From positions 151,073 through 215,072 of the forward strand of contig VHCJ01000005.1 of assembly GCA_016871755.1 (NCBI GenBank): a stretch of DNA of 64,000 nucleotides, read 5' to 3'. Position numbers and translations under genes: made by a program. Positions 21,455-28,179 of the stretch are shown one piece after another. Each line of letters begins with the position of its first letter. The stretch's first letter is position 1. The stretch comes from Verrucomicrobiota bacterium. Its GTDB lineage: Bacteria > Verrucomicrobiota > Verrucomicrobiia > Opitutales > Opitutaceae. The notes under the pieces were generated by a model that was given only the letters and a program-made list of their open reading frames with translations, had not been told where the DNA came from and did no database searches.

Positions 21455-21538
21455 GCCCGGGTGGTGGAATGGCAGACACGCGGGTCTTAGAAGCCCGTGC
21501 CGTAAGGCGTGAAGGTTCGAGTCCTTTCCCGGGCACCA
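21455..21538 (+). tRNA. tRNA-Leu (anticodon UAG)
   Basis: 84 nt including an encoded CCA end (21536-21538). Acceptor arms GCCCGGG (21455-21461) and CCCGGGC (21528-21534) pair fully, with discriminator A. The anticodon loop CTTAGAA gives anticodon TAG, which reads CUA/CUN. A long variable arm (TGCCGTAAGGCGT) and T-arm GGTTCGAGTCC confirm a class II tRNA-Leu. Its 3' flank is AT-richer and leads into the mrr remnant and the gene cassette. Confidence 0.97.
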
Positions 21539-21773
21539 TTTACCTAGGTAGTTGGTTTTAGGGAACGGAAAGGGATCAAAATAGCCGCTAAGGGCTGCCA
21601 TCGTTGGGTCCTTTGCCAATTTTTTAAGGAAGTGGCCTGCCATTTACTGAATTCGACCCCCGGTGGCCGGGGGATTCCATGAATGGGCCTCTCTTACCTA
21701 ATCCAGCGTGCATGTGAAAGTTCGCCTCGCGGGACCTCAATCTACTGCATCTAGGACCGGCAAAACTGCAGAA
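21539..21773. other. non-coding flank downstream of tRNA-Leu
   Basis: No gene is supported here. The stretch is AT-richer than the chromosome average, has a run of six T near 21620, and contains a strong hairpin: CCCCCGG at 21657-21663 pairs with CCGGGGG at 21667-21673 around a TGG loop. Confidence 0.4.
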
Positions 21774-21959
21774 CTATCGAGTTGTAAAGTAATCTCCTGT
21801 GTGACTGCGGCCGGTGCACCATCCCACCATCTTCTCCTGGTCTGTCAGTCGAAACTCAGCCGAAAGCGCTTCGATCGCGTCCTTCAACGGATGCTCAGCG
21901 CCGTCAGAGGCGAATCGCAGCAGGGGCAACATGCAGGACTGATAGTCGGGAATCGGCAT
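21774..21959 (-). pseudogene. truncated Mrr-type restriction endonuclease (N-terminal fragment)
   Basis: From ATG 21959 the 61-residue frame begins MPIPDYQSCMLPLLRFASDG and continues AEHPLKDAIEALSAEF, a very good match to the N-terminal winged-helix domain (Mrr_N) of Mrr restriction endonucleases. After LTDQEKM it collapses to a short tail (VGWCTGRSHTGDYF) that skips most of the domain, and the PD-(D/E)XK catalytic domain is absent. Full Mrr proteins are about 300 aa, so this is a decayed remnant. It starts 11 bp beyond the outer R box of attC1 and in the same orientation, as the next cassette in an array would. Confidence 0.7.
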
Positions 21960-21969
21960 ATATTCTTTT

Positions 21970-22112
21970 GGGGAACGTCAAAGATGAGCCACGACGGGAG
22001 CTGGCGCGCCGCGTGCCTCCTTCGGAACTGGATTCGGATGCTTCATTCCGAAGCTCTTTCGGTCGCACGCGGCGTGACAGCTCCCGGCGTTGGCTCTGGC
22101 GCCTTGTTAGCC
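21970..22112 (-). repeat. integron-type attC site (attC1)
   Basis: Read on the minus strand: R'' GGCTAAC (22112-22106), a 9 nt spacer, L'' GAGCCAAC (22096-22089), long imperfectly paired arms, L' GTGGCTC (about 21992-21986), a 9 nt spacer, R' GTTCCCC (21976-21970). The arms pair over tens of bases (GCCGGGAGCTGTCACGCCGC against its near complement), giving a 143 bp imperfect hairpin. L'' carries one extra base relative to L', the asymmetry that orients known attC sites (compare aadA1). The outer R' is degenerate after GTT. The toxin stop codon TAA is the TAA of R''. Confidence 0.8.
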
Positions 22113-22412
22113 GTTTGCTTCTTCGAGGCCGCGCCGCAAGAAATCGGGATGACGGCCCTCATGAACAACTCCGAGAACGTAGAGAATATCACCCTCGATC
22201 TGGTAGTAGACGAGGTACGGAAACGGCCGGCACTTCCGGCACGGAAACCCGTGAGGTCCGACATGATCTCCACCCTTTCGCTTGATCACAACCCGGACCG
22301 ACTCCTTCACACGCTCGTGGAAATCATCACCAAGGCGCTCTGAGATCTCCGCATAACGGGTTTCCGCGAGCAGCAGCTCTTGCTTGAAAAAGGTGCTGAA
22401 AACGACCTTCAC
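22107..22412 (-). CDS. type II toxin, RelE/ParE family
   Basis: 101 aa from GTG 22412, overlapping the antitoxin stop as GTGA. It looks like the compact RelE/ParE fold: MKVVFSTFFKQELLLAETRY, then an alpha-helical hairpin, then CRPFPYLVYYQIEGD and the VLGVVHEGRHPDFL strand-loop typical of the family. RelE members cleave ribosome-bound mRNA and ParE members poison gyrase; the sequence does not decide which. Its last codons run into attC1, and its stop TAA is part of the R'' box. Probably co-translated with, and neutralised by, the upstream gene product. Confidence 0.85.
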   Translation of the reverse strand: MKVVFSTFFKQELLLAETRYAEISERLGDDFHERVKESVRVVIKRKGGDHVGPHGFPCRKCRPFPYLVYYQIEGDILYVLGVVHEGRHPDFLRRGLEEANG

Positions 22413-22621
22413 GTCCTCTCACCGAAAACGTCTTCAAATGAGAGACCGCGATCCTTGCCAGAACGCAGTTCGGCCAAGCGAGATCGCAGCATTGCAGACA
22501 ATTCCTCGTCGCTGGGGCCGCCTGGCTTCACGCTGTCGAGCAAGAGCTTCGCGAGTTGCTCGCGCTGCTCGGGAGGCAACGAAAGGGCTTCTTCGGCGAG
22601 ATAGATGCTCGTCAGTGCCAT
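22409..22621 (-). CDS. type II antitoxin, addiction-module (Unstab_antitox) family
   Basis: 70 aa from ATG 22621 (MALTSIYLAEEALSLPPEQR); a longer open frame upstream would run through the attC repeat and is rejected. The pattern of a helical N-terminus with LPPEQREQLAKLLLDSV, then an Asp/Glu-rich tail (SFEDVFGE), fits the small addiction-module antitoxins usually paired with RelE/ParE toxins. Overlaps the toxin start by 4 bp. A short inverted repeat GGGG-N6-CCCC (22624-22637) precedes the start codon and could be an autoregulatory operator. Confidence 0.82.
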   Translation of the reverse strand: MALTSIYLAEEALSLPPEQREQLAKLLLDSVKPGGPSDEELSAMLRSRLAELRSGKDRGLSFEDVFGERT

Positions 22622-22666
22622 GAGGGGACCGTACCCCAAGGACCGGCGACCGCAAGCGATCTCCCT

Positions 22667-22760
22667 GGCTAACGTCAAAGATGAGCCACGACGGGGCTTG
22701 GCGCGCCTCGTGCCGGAGCGTTCCGGACCACCGCGCGTCACGAAGCCGTGAAACGGCACG
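22667..22760 (-). repeat. degenerate or half attC-like site (attC2)
   Basis: Bases 22667-22695 repeat the L'-R' part of attC1: on the minus strand GTGGCTC, ATCTTTGAC, then a canonical R' core GTTAGCC. The inner arm still forms a hairpin (GGCTT near 22696 with AAGCC near 22744), but no matching R''-L'' boxes can be found before the aldolase gene. The site therefore looks truncated on its 5' side. It marks the boundary of the toxin-antitoxin cassette. Confidence 0.55.
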
Positions 22761-22833
22761 CTTTTCGCTACTAAACCCTTGTCGCTCGCGTCCGAAGTCC
22801 CATAAGATGCTCTGATTTTTCCGCATCACGCCT

Positions 22834-23784
22834 ATGATCGTTACTACCGCACAACTGTTCCAGCACGCCTACGGCAAGTACGCCGTGGGTGCCTACAACA
22901 TCAATAACGCCGAACAGGCGATGGGCCTGTTCCGGGGCGCGATCATGTCCAAGGCGCCGTTCATCATCCAGATTTCCAAGGGTGCGCGGGCCTACACCGA
23001 CAAGCGCATGCTGGAAGCGATCATCCGGTCCGCCGCTGAGATCTTCCCCGAGGCGATCTTCGCGGTCCATCTGGACCACGGCGACGAGGCCACCTGCTAC
23101 GATTGCATCAAGTCCGGCTTCTTCAGCTCGGTCATGATCGACGCCTCCCATGATCCGTTCGAGAAGAACATCGAGATCACCGAGCGGGTCGTCGACGCCG
23201 CCCACCCCAGGGGCATCTCCGTCGAGGCCGAGTTGGGCATGCTCGGCGGCGTGGAGGAGGATATCAAGGTCGAGGACGGCCATGCCACCCTGACCAATCC
23301 CGCTGAAGCCGAGGAGTTTGTGAAGCGGACCGGTTGCGACTCCCTCGCCTGCGCGATCGGTACGTCCCACGGCGCCTTCAAGTTCAAGGGCAAGCAGTCG
23401 CTCCACTTCGACGTGCTGGAAAAGATCCAGGCCCGCCTGCCCAACTTCCCGCTCGTCATGCACGGTTCCTCCTCGGTTCCGAAGGACGAGGTGGCCCGCA
23501 TCAACGCGGCCGGCGGCTCGATCAAGGATTCCGCCGGAGTCGACGTGAACGAGTACCTGCCCGCCGCCAAGCTCGGCGTCACGAAGATCAACATTGATAC
23601 CGATGGCCGCTTGGTCTGGACGCGCGTGCACCGCGAGTTCTTCCGGGACAAGCCCTCGGACTTCGACTTCCGCCCGCCGGGCAAGATCTTCATGGAGGAG
23701 TACGCGAAGTTCATCGCCAGCCGCAACCAACTCCTCGGCTCCGCCGGCCAACTCGACAGCCTCCGCGAATCCCTCAAGGCGTAA
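22834..23784 (+). CDS. fba: class II fructose-bisphosphate aldolase
   Basis: Zinc-dependent reversible cleavage of fructose-1,6-bisphosphate to DHAP and glyceraldehyde-3-phosphate. 316 aa from ATG 22834 (MIVTTAQLFQHAYGKYAVGA). Zinc and substrate motifs: the HLDHGDE segment (about residue 82), EAELGMLGG, GTSHGAFK and VMHGSSSVP, then the phosphate-binding stretch GVTKINIDTDGR. GatY/KbaY (tagatose-bisphosphate) aldolases share this fold, but the length and motifs fit FBA better. Monocistronic by layout, with a hairpin just after the stop. Its upstream region abuts the degenerate attC2, so its native promoter region has been partly replaced or joined to accessory DNA. Confidence 0.93.
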   Translation: MIVTTAQLFQHAYGKYAVGAYNINNAEQAMGLFRGAIMSKAPFIIQISKGARAYTDKRMLEAIIRSAAEIFPEAIFAVHLDHGDEATCYDCIKSGFFSSVMIDASHDPFEKNIEITERVVDAAHPRGISVEAELGMLGGVEEDIKVEDGHATLTNPAEAEEFVKRTGCDSLACAIGTSHGAFKFKGKQSLHFDVLEKIQARLPNFPLVMHGSSSVPKDEVARINAAGGSIKDSAGVDVNEYLPAAKLGVTKINIDTDGRLVWTRVHREFFRDKPSDFDFRPPGKIFMEEYAKFIASRNQLLGSAGQLDSLRESLKA

Positions 23785-24086
23785 GCCTCCGAGCCGCCGG
23801 GTCCAACTGGACCCTTCCCCGCGCCGCGCGCTCCCCCCTCGGGGTGCCGCGGCACGCTCGTTTATCCGGGCAGGCTTCATGCGCAAGAGCTCCCGAAACG
23901 ACCGGCTCGGACCTTGACCTGCGCCCCCGGCTCACACCGCGGCGCCGCCGGGCGAACGGCCGAGGCGAGTTCGCCGGCGCTCAATCGCTCCGGAGCCTCA
24001 AGCACTGGTCAGGTGTCCTGCTCAGCACTCATCGCTTGCGGGACTGCCGGGCAAGGGGTGACTCTCGACTCCCCCACCTCTTTCGC
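23785..24086. other. intergenic stretch between fba and the glycosyltransferase gene
   Basis: About 300 bp with no supported gene. Besides the hairpin after fba it contains a perfect 12 bp palindrome (GTGCCGCGGCAC, near 23844). The frame leading into the glycosyltransferase is open here but has no conserved content. Confidence 0.4.
23799..23816 (+). terminator. hairpin terminator candidate after fba
   Basis: GGGTCC (23799-23804) and GGACCC (23809-23814) form a perfect 6 bp stem with an AACT loop, 14 bp after the fba stop and followed by TT. The U tract is poor, but the position fits a terminator. Confidence 0.45.
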
Positions 24087-25145
24087 ATGCAAGCCTTGGT
24101 CTTCTGGGAACCGGCCGGACTTTCCCTCGATCGCGCTAATCCCTACGCCGCGCTGCTCGCCCGCGCGCTCGAAGCGCACGGAGTCCGCTCGGTCGCGGGA
24201 TTCCGGCCCCAGCTCGATCGCGAATGGCTCCGGGCCAACCGGTCCGCGTTCGACGTCCTGCACCTGCACTGGCCCTCGGGACTCTACCACGGTGCGACCT
24301 TGGAGGAGTCGACCCAGCGCTGCGCCACGATGATCGACGCCCTCTCCTACGCGCGGTCGATCGGCTACCGGGTGGTCTGGACGATGCACAACCTGTACCC
24401 GCACGACAGTGTGTCGCGGGAACTGGATCATCTCGCCCGGCTCGGCGTCACCGCCGCCGCCAGCGCCGTCATCGTCCACTGCGAGCACGCCCGCTCGCTG
24501 CTCGCGCAGCACTTCCACCGGACCGAGCGGGTCTTCCTCGCGCCCCACGGGCACTTCTGCGACGCCTACCCGAACACGGTCTCGCGGGCCGAGGCCCGGG
24601 CGCGGTTCGGCTTCGCGAACCGGCACTTCGTCTACCACTTCTTCGGCAACGTCCGGTCGAACAAGGGCGTCGATCAACTGCTCGAGGCCTTTCTCGGCCT
24701 GCCCGGCGACGATCTCCGCTTCCTCTTCGCGGCCCGCCTGTGCACGGACTACAGCGAGCGGATCGTCGCCCGGGCCCGCAACGCCGACCCCCGGATCGTA
24801 CTGACGGAGTCGAAGTTCTACGCCAACGAGGAGTTCCAATGGTTCTTCAACGCCGCCGATGTCGCCGTCTTCCCCTTCACCGACATCCTGACGTCCGGCT
24901 CCGCGATCACGGCGCTGTCGTTCCACTGTCCGGTCATCGTTCCCGCGATCGGCTGCCTGCCCGAATTGGTCGACGCCTCGGTGGGGACCCTGTTTGATCC
25001 GACCCGGCCCGGCGCGCTGACCCAGGCAATGATCGCCGCCCGCTCGGTGAGCCGGGAGACGCTGCGGCCCGGCATCGAGCAACGCCTGCGCGAACTGTCG
25101 TGGGACGGCATCGCCCGCACCACGCTGGAGGCCTATCGTGCCTGA
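24087..25145 (+). CDS. glycosyltransferase (GT4-like, GT-B fold)
   Basis: 352 aa from ATG 24087 (MQALVFWEPAGLSLDRANPY). Seen: an N-terminal acceptor domain with DVLHLHWPSGLYHG and VVWTMHNLYPHD, then the C-terminal donor domain with FFGNVRSNKGVDQLLEAF, a KFYANEEFQWFFNAADV segment and FPFTDILTSGSAITALSF, the usual GT4 nucleotide-sugar region. Donor and acceptor are unknown. The stop overlaps the start of the heparinase-like gene by 8 bp, so the two are translationally coupled and probably act on the same cell-surface or extracellular glycan. Confidence 0.85.
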   Translation: MQALVFWEPAGLSLDRANPYAALLARALEAHGVRSVAGFRPQLDREWLRANRSAFDVLHLHWPSGLYHGATLEESTQRCATMIDALSYARSIGYRVVWTMHNLYPHDSVSRELDHLARLGVTAAASAVIVHCEHARSLLAQHFHRTERVFLAPHGHFCDAYPNTVSRAEARARFGFANRHFVYHFFGNVRSNKGVDQLLEAFLGLPGDDLRFLFAARLCTDYSERIVARARNADPRIVLTESKFYANEEFQWFFNAADVAVFPFTDILTSGSAITALSFHCPVIVPAIGCLPELVDASVGTLFDPTRPGALTQAMIAARSVSRETLRPGIEQRLRELSWDGIARTTLEAYRA

Positions 25146-27090
25146 TCTCCTGTTCACGGCGGCGGAGTTGGGAAACCTCCGGCGCCGGGCCAAGCTCCCG
25201 GCCTTCCGGCCGGCGGTGGAGCGCCTGCGCCGCGACGTCGCCCGGGCCGACGCGATGCATCTCCGCGTGCCGGAGCGCCCGGGCGGCTATTACCACGACT
25301 TCACCTGCCCGGATCACGGCGTGGAACTGCGCTTCGACCCCGCGCAACCGGGCGAGCACCGCTGCCCGGTCGACGGCGCTCGATTCTCCGGCGAACGTTT
25401 CGACGCCGCGTGGCGCTGGTTCGTCAACCATCACCTCGCCGAATCCACGCTGCGCCGGGCCGTTCTCTGGCGAGCCGAGGGTGACGAAGCCCAGCGGTCC
25501 GCCGTGCGCGACGTGCTCCTCGGCTACGCCGATCGGTACGCGTTCTACGCCACCTGTCCGCGTCCGGGTGCCAACCCCGGCGTCGCCACCTACACGACGC
25601 TCGACGAGTCCGTCTGGCTGATCCCGCTCGCCTGGGCGCACGCGCTCGTCGCGGACGCGCTGGCCGCCGCGGAGGCGACCGCGATCATCGACCGCCTTCT
25701 CGTTCCCGCCGCCGAGCACCTTGTGCGGCGCCGCTACGACGCCATCCACAACTTCACCTGCTGGCACAACGCCGCGATCGCCACCGTCGGTCGCCTCGCC
25801 GGCCGCGGGGACCTGATCGCCTATGCGCTCGAGGGCCGGATCGGGCAGCGCGCCCAGCTTCGCCAGGGCATGCTCCCGGATGGGCTCTGGTTAGAAGGCT
25901 CGATGAGCTACCACTTCTACTCGGTCTGGGCCCTGCTCCTCTCGGCGCTCGCCTTCCGCCACGACCCCCGGACCTCCCTCCTCGGCGAGCCGGCGCTGCC
26001 GCGGAGCCTGCTCACCCCCCTCGCCTGCGCCCACCCCGACGGCACCCTGCCGGCCACCAACGACTGCTGGTACTTCACCAGCGTGGTCGGCGCGTGCTGC
26101 CACGGCGTGCCGCCGGCGCCCGACTTCTACGAACTCGCGCAGCCACTCTTCGGCGATCCCGCCCTCGCCGCTCCCCTCCACGCCGCGTATGCATCGCGGC
26201 CGCGCGACAGCCTGTACGCGCTCATGTTCGGTCCGGAAACGCTGCCCGCCACCGCGCCTTCGCCCCGGCGCAGCGTGTGCCTCCCATCCTCGGGACTCGC
26301 AATCCTGCGACCCACCGAGCGCCTCGACTTGCTGCTCAAGTCCGGACCGCACGGCGGGCATCACGGCCATCCGGACAAACTCGCCCTGAGCGGTTGGTAT
26401 GACGGTTGGCGCTTCTCGCCCGACCTCGGAACCCCCGGCTACGGTGTCGCATCACTCGAGACGTGGTACCGGCAGAGTCTCAGCCACAGCACGCTCCTGA
26501 TCGACGGCGAGTCGCAGCCCCCGGTCGACGGTTGCATCGAGCGCTGCCGCGACGACGGTGCGGTCGCGACGGTCGCTTGGGAGGGCGTGCGGATGCGGCG
26601 CGTGCTGCGCGCGCGCCGCGAGTACTTCATCGACGTCTGCGAAGTCGATTGCGTCACGCCGCGACCGATCGACTGGATCCACCACAATGCCGGCCGGCTC
26701 GAGCTGGCTCAGCTCCCGGGTCGCCCGAGCGGGCCCCTGACCGGCGGCGCAGCGTATTCCCACCTCGGGGACATCGCGGAGCACGACGGTGGAGCCCCCG
26801 GTCGGTGGCGGTGGCGGGAGGGCGGACATGCCATGGTGGTGTGGACGGCCGCGGCGGCCGACGAGACGGTCTTCAGCGGCACGGCCCCGTCGAACCCACC
26901 GACGGAACGCCTCGGCTTCCTGCTGCGCCGCCGCCACGCCGGGCGGGCGATCTTCCTCGCGGTCTTTCACCCGTTCCGCGACTCGCCCCGGGTGGACGAC
27001 GTGGAGTTCACCGCAGACGGTGGCGTGCGCGTTCGCCTTGCCGATCGCTGCGACGACTGGACGCCGGGCCAGCTCACCGATCTGGCCTGA
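25138..27090 (+). CDS. heparinase II/III family protein
   Basis: 650 aa from GTG 25138, overlapping the preceding glycosyltransferase by 8 bp. The N-terminal half is the helical (alpha/alpha)-toroid type. It is preceded by a metal-ribbon-like segment FTCPDHGVEL...HRCPVDG (about residues 55-85). The middle carries HNFTCWHNAAIATVGRLAG and WLEGSMSYHFYSVWALLL, where family catalytic Asn/Tyr/His residues usually lie. The C-terminal beta-sandwich begins near GHHGHPDKLALSGWYDGWRFSPDLGTPGYG, with DHG/GHxDK-like motifs. No signal peptide is evident, unlike secreted polysaccharide lyases, so it may act in the cytoplasm or have a non-lyase role. Substrate unknown. Confidence 0.85.
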   Translation: MPDLLFTAAELGNLRRRAKLPAFRPAVERLRRDVARADAMHLRVPERPGGYYHDFTCPDHGVELRFDPAQPGEHRCPVDGARFSGERFDAAWRWFVNHHLAESTLRRAVLWRAEGDEAQRSAVRDVLLGYADRYAFYATCPRPGANPGVATYTTLDESVWLIPLAWAHALVADALAAAEATAIIDRLLVPAAEHLVRRRYDAIHNFTCWHNAAIATVGRLAGRGDLIAYALEGRIGQRAQLRQGMLPDGLWLEGSMSYHFYSVWALLLSALAFRHDPRTSLLGEPALPRSLLTPLACAHPDGTLPATNDCWYFTSVVGACCHGVPPAPDFYELAQPLFGDPALAAPLHAAYASRPRDSLYALMFGPETLPATAPSPRRSVCLPSSGLAILRPTERLDLLLKSGPHGGHHGHPDKLALSGWYDGWRFSPDLGTPGYGVASLETWYRQSLSHSTLLIDGESQPPVDGCIERCRDDGAVATVAWEGVRMRRVLRARREYFIDVCEVDCVTPRPIDWIHHNAGRLELAQLPGRPSGPLTGGAAYSHLGDIAEHDGGAPGRWRWREGGHAMVVWTAAAADETVFSGTAPSNPPTERLGFLLRRRHAGRAIFLAVFHPFRDSPRVDDVEFTADGGVRVRLADRCDDWTPGQLTDLA

Positions 27091-27227
27091 CGCGGACCGC
27101 GGCCCCCGGGGAGCCCGCGCGACGCCGGCGACTCCCTGACCGCATCCACGCGGCGCGTCCCCGCGCGGACTGCCGCGCGACTGACTGCACCCCGGACCTC
27201 GCGCGGTTCCAGCGCCAGTGTCCGACG

Positions 27228-28064
27228 TCAGGGCAGCCAGGGAAACTTGCGCGCCGCGGGGGCCCGCTTCTCGCGCTGCGCGCGGTGAAACTCCTTCGCC
27301 TCGTCGCTCATGTAGTAGAGCATGGTGGCGTTGCCCGCGAGCTCCTGAATGCCAGTCTGCCCGTCGAGTTCGGCATTGAACGCACTCTTCAGCGCGCGGA
27401 TCGCGAGGGGGCTGTGACCGAGGATTTCCCGCGCCCAGCGCACCCCCTCGGCCTCGAGTTCGCCCACCGGCACAACCGTGTTCACGAGGCCCATCTCCAG
27501 CGCCTGCGTCGCGTTGTACTGACGGCAGAGATACCAGATCTCCCGCGCCTTTTTCTGACCCACGACGCGGGCGAGGTAGCTGGAGCCGAACCCGGCGTCG
27601 AAGCTGCCCATGCGCGGCCCCACCTGCCCGAAGATCGCGTTATCCGCCGCAATCGAGAGATCGCAGACCACATGGAGCACGTGCCCGCCGCCGATTGCAT
27701 AGCCGGCAACCAACGCGATCACGACCTTGGGCACGGAACGGATCAATTTCTGCAAATCGAGAACATTGAGTCGCGGCACGCCATCGCCCCCGACGTACCC
27801 CGCGTGGCCCCGCACGTTCTGGTCGCCGCCGGCGCAGAAGGCATACTTGCCGTCCGTATGGGGTCCGGCACCGGTCAGGAGGATGACCCCGATCGTCGGA
27901 TCCTCCCGGGCATCGAGGACCGCGTCGTACATTTGCGACACCGTTTCGGGCGTGAACGCATTTCGCCGGTGGGGACGATTGATGGTGATCTTCGCGATCC
28001 CGTCGACCTTGTGGTAGAGGATGTCGGAGTACGCCTTGGCGACCTTCCAATCGGGCTGGCTCAT
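27228..28064 (-). CDS. menB: 1,4-dihydroxy-2-naphthoyl-CoA synthase
   Basis: Crotonase-fold enzyme that closes the second ring in menaquinone synthesis. 278 aa from ATG 28064 ([18 protein letters not shown]). Features: [15 protein letters not shown], the oxyanion-hole region [39 protein letters not shown], and the MenB-typical C-terminus [22 protein letters not shown]. This subgroup has the Asp/Gly arrangement [18 protein letters not shown]. Divergent from kup; menD and menF lie about 2 kb further right on the same strand. Confidence 0.96.
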   Translation of the reverse strand: MSQPDWKVAKAYSDILYHKVDGIAKITINRPHRRNAFTPETVSQMYDAVLDAREDPTIGVILLTGAGPHTDGKYAFCAGGDQNVRGHAGYVGGDGVPRLNVLDLQKLIRSVPKVVIALVAGYAIGGGHVLHVVCDLSIAADNAIFGQVGPRMGSFDAGFGSSYLARVVGQKKAREIWYLCRQYNATQALEMGLVNTVVPVGELEAEGVRWAREILGHSPLAIRALKSAFNAELDGQTGIQELAGNATMLYYMSDEAKEFHRAQREKRAPAARKFPWLP

Positions 28065-28179
28065 GCTCCGAGGGTGGGTGTTTCGGCTACGGGGTCAATG
28101 CAGCCGCACGGCCAGCAAACGTTGTGCATTCCAAGAAAACTGCTTGGACGGACGCCGAAAGCCGGGATGCTGGACCGTC

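Larger units (their letters stand above)
21976..22672 (-). mobile_element. integron-like gene cassette carrying a toxin-antitoxin module
   Basis: The unit runs from the G/TT cut point of the upstream GTTAGCC core (22673-22667) to that of attC1 (21976). It holds only antitoxin, toxin and attC1, all oriented on the minus strand with attC at the gene 3' end, the defining layout of integron cassettes. A 25 bp perfect direct repeat (21974-21998 and 22671-22695) marks the equivalent part of both flanking attC structures. No integron integrase (intI) is in the window, so this would be a CALIN or a lone captured cassette. Toxin-antitoxin cassettes are common stabilisers of chromosomal integrons. Confidence 0.72.

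Noticed and set aside
21011..21643. Minus-strand open frames containing PGKDSNLHALRHG-like and PGKGLEPSRL-like sequence
   Set aside because: These are antisense translations of the tRNA-Leu gene, a well-known annotation artefact.
22409..22759. A 116-codon antitoxin starting at 22759
   Set aside because: The extra N-terminus would be translated from the attC repeat; the family-like start is at 22621.
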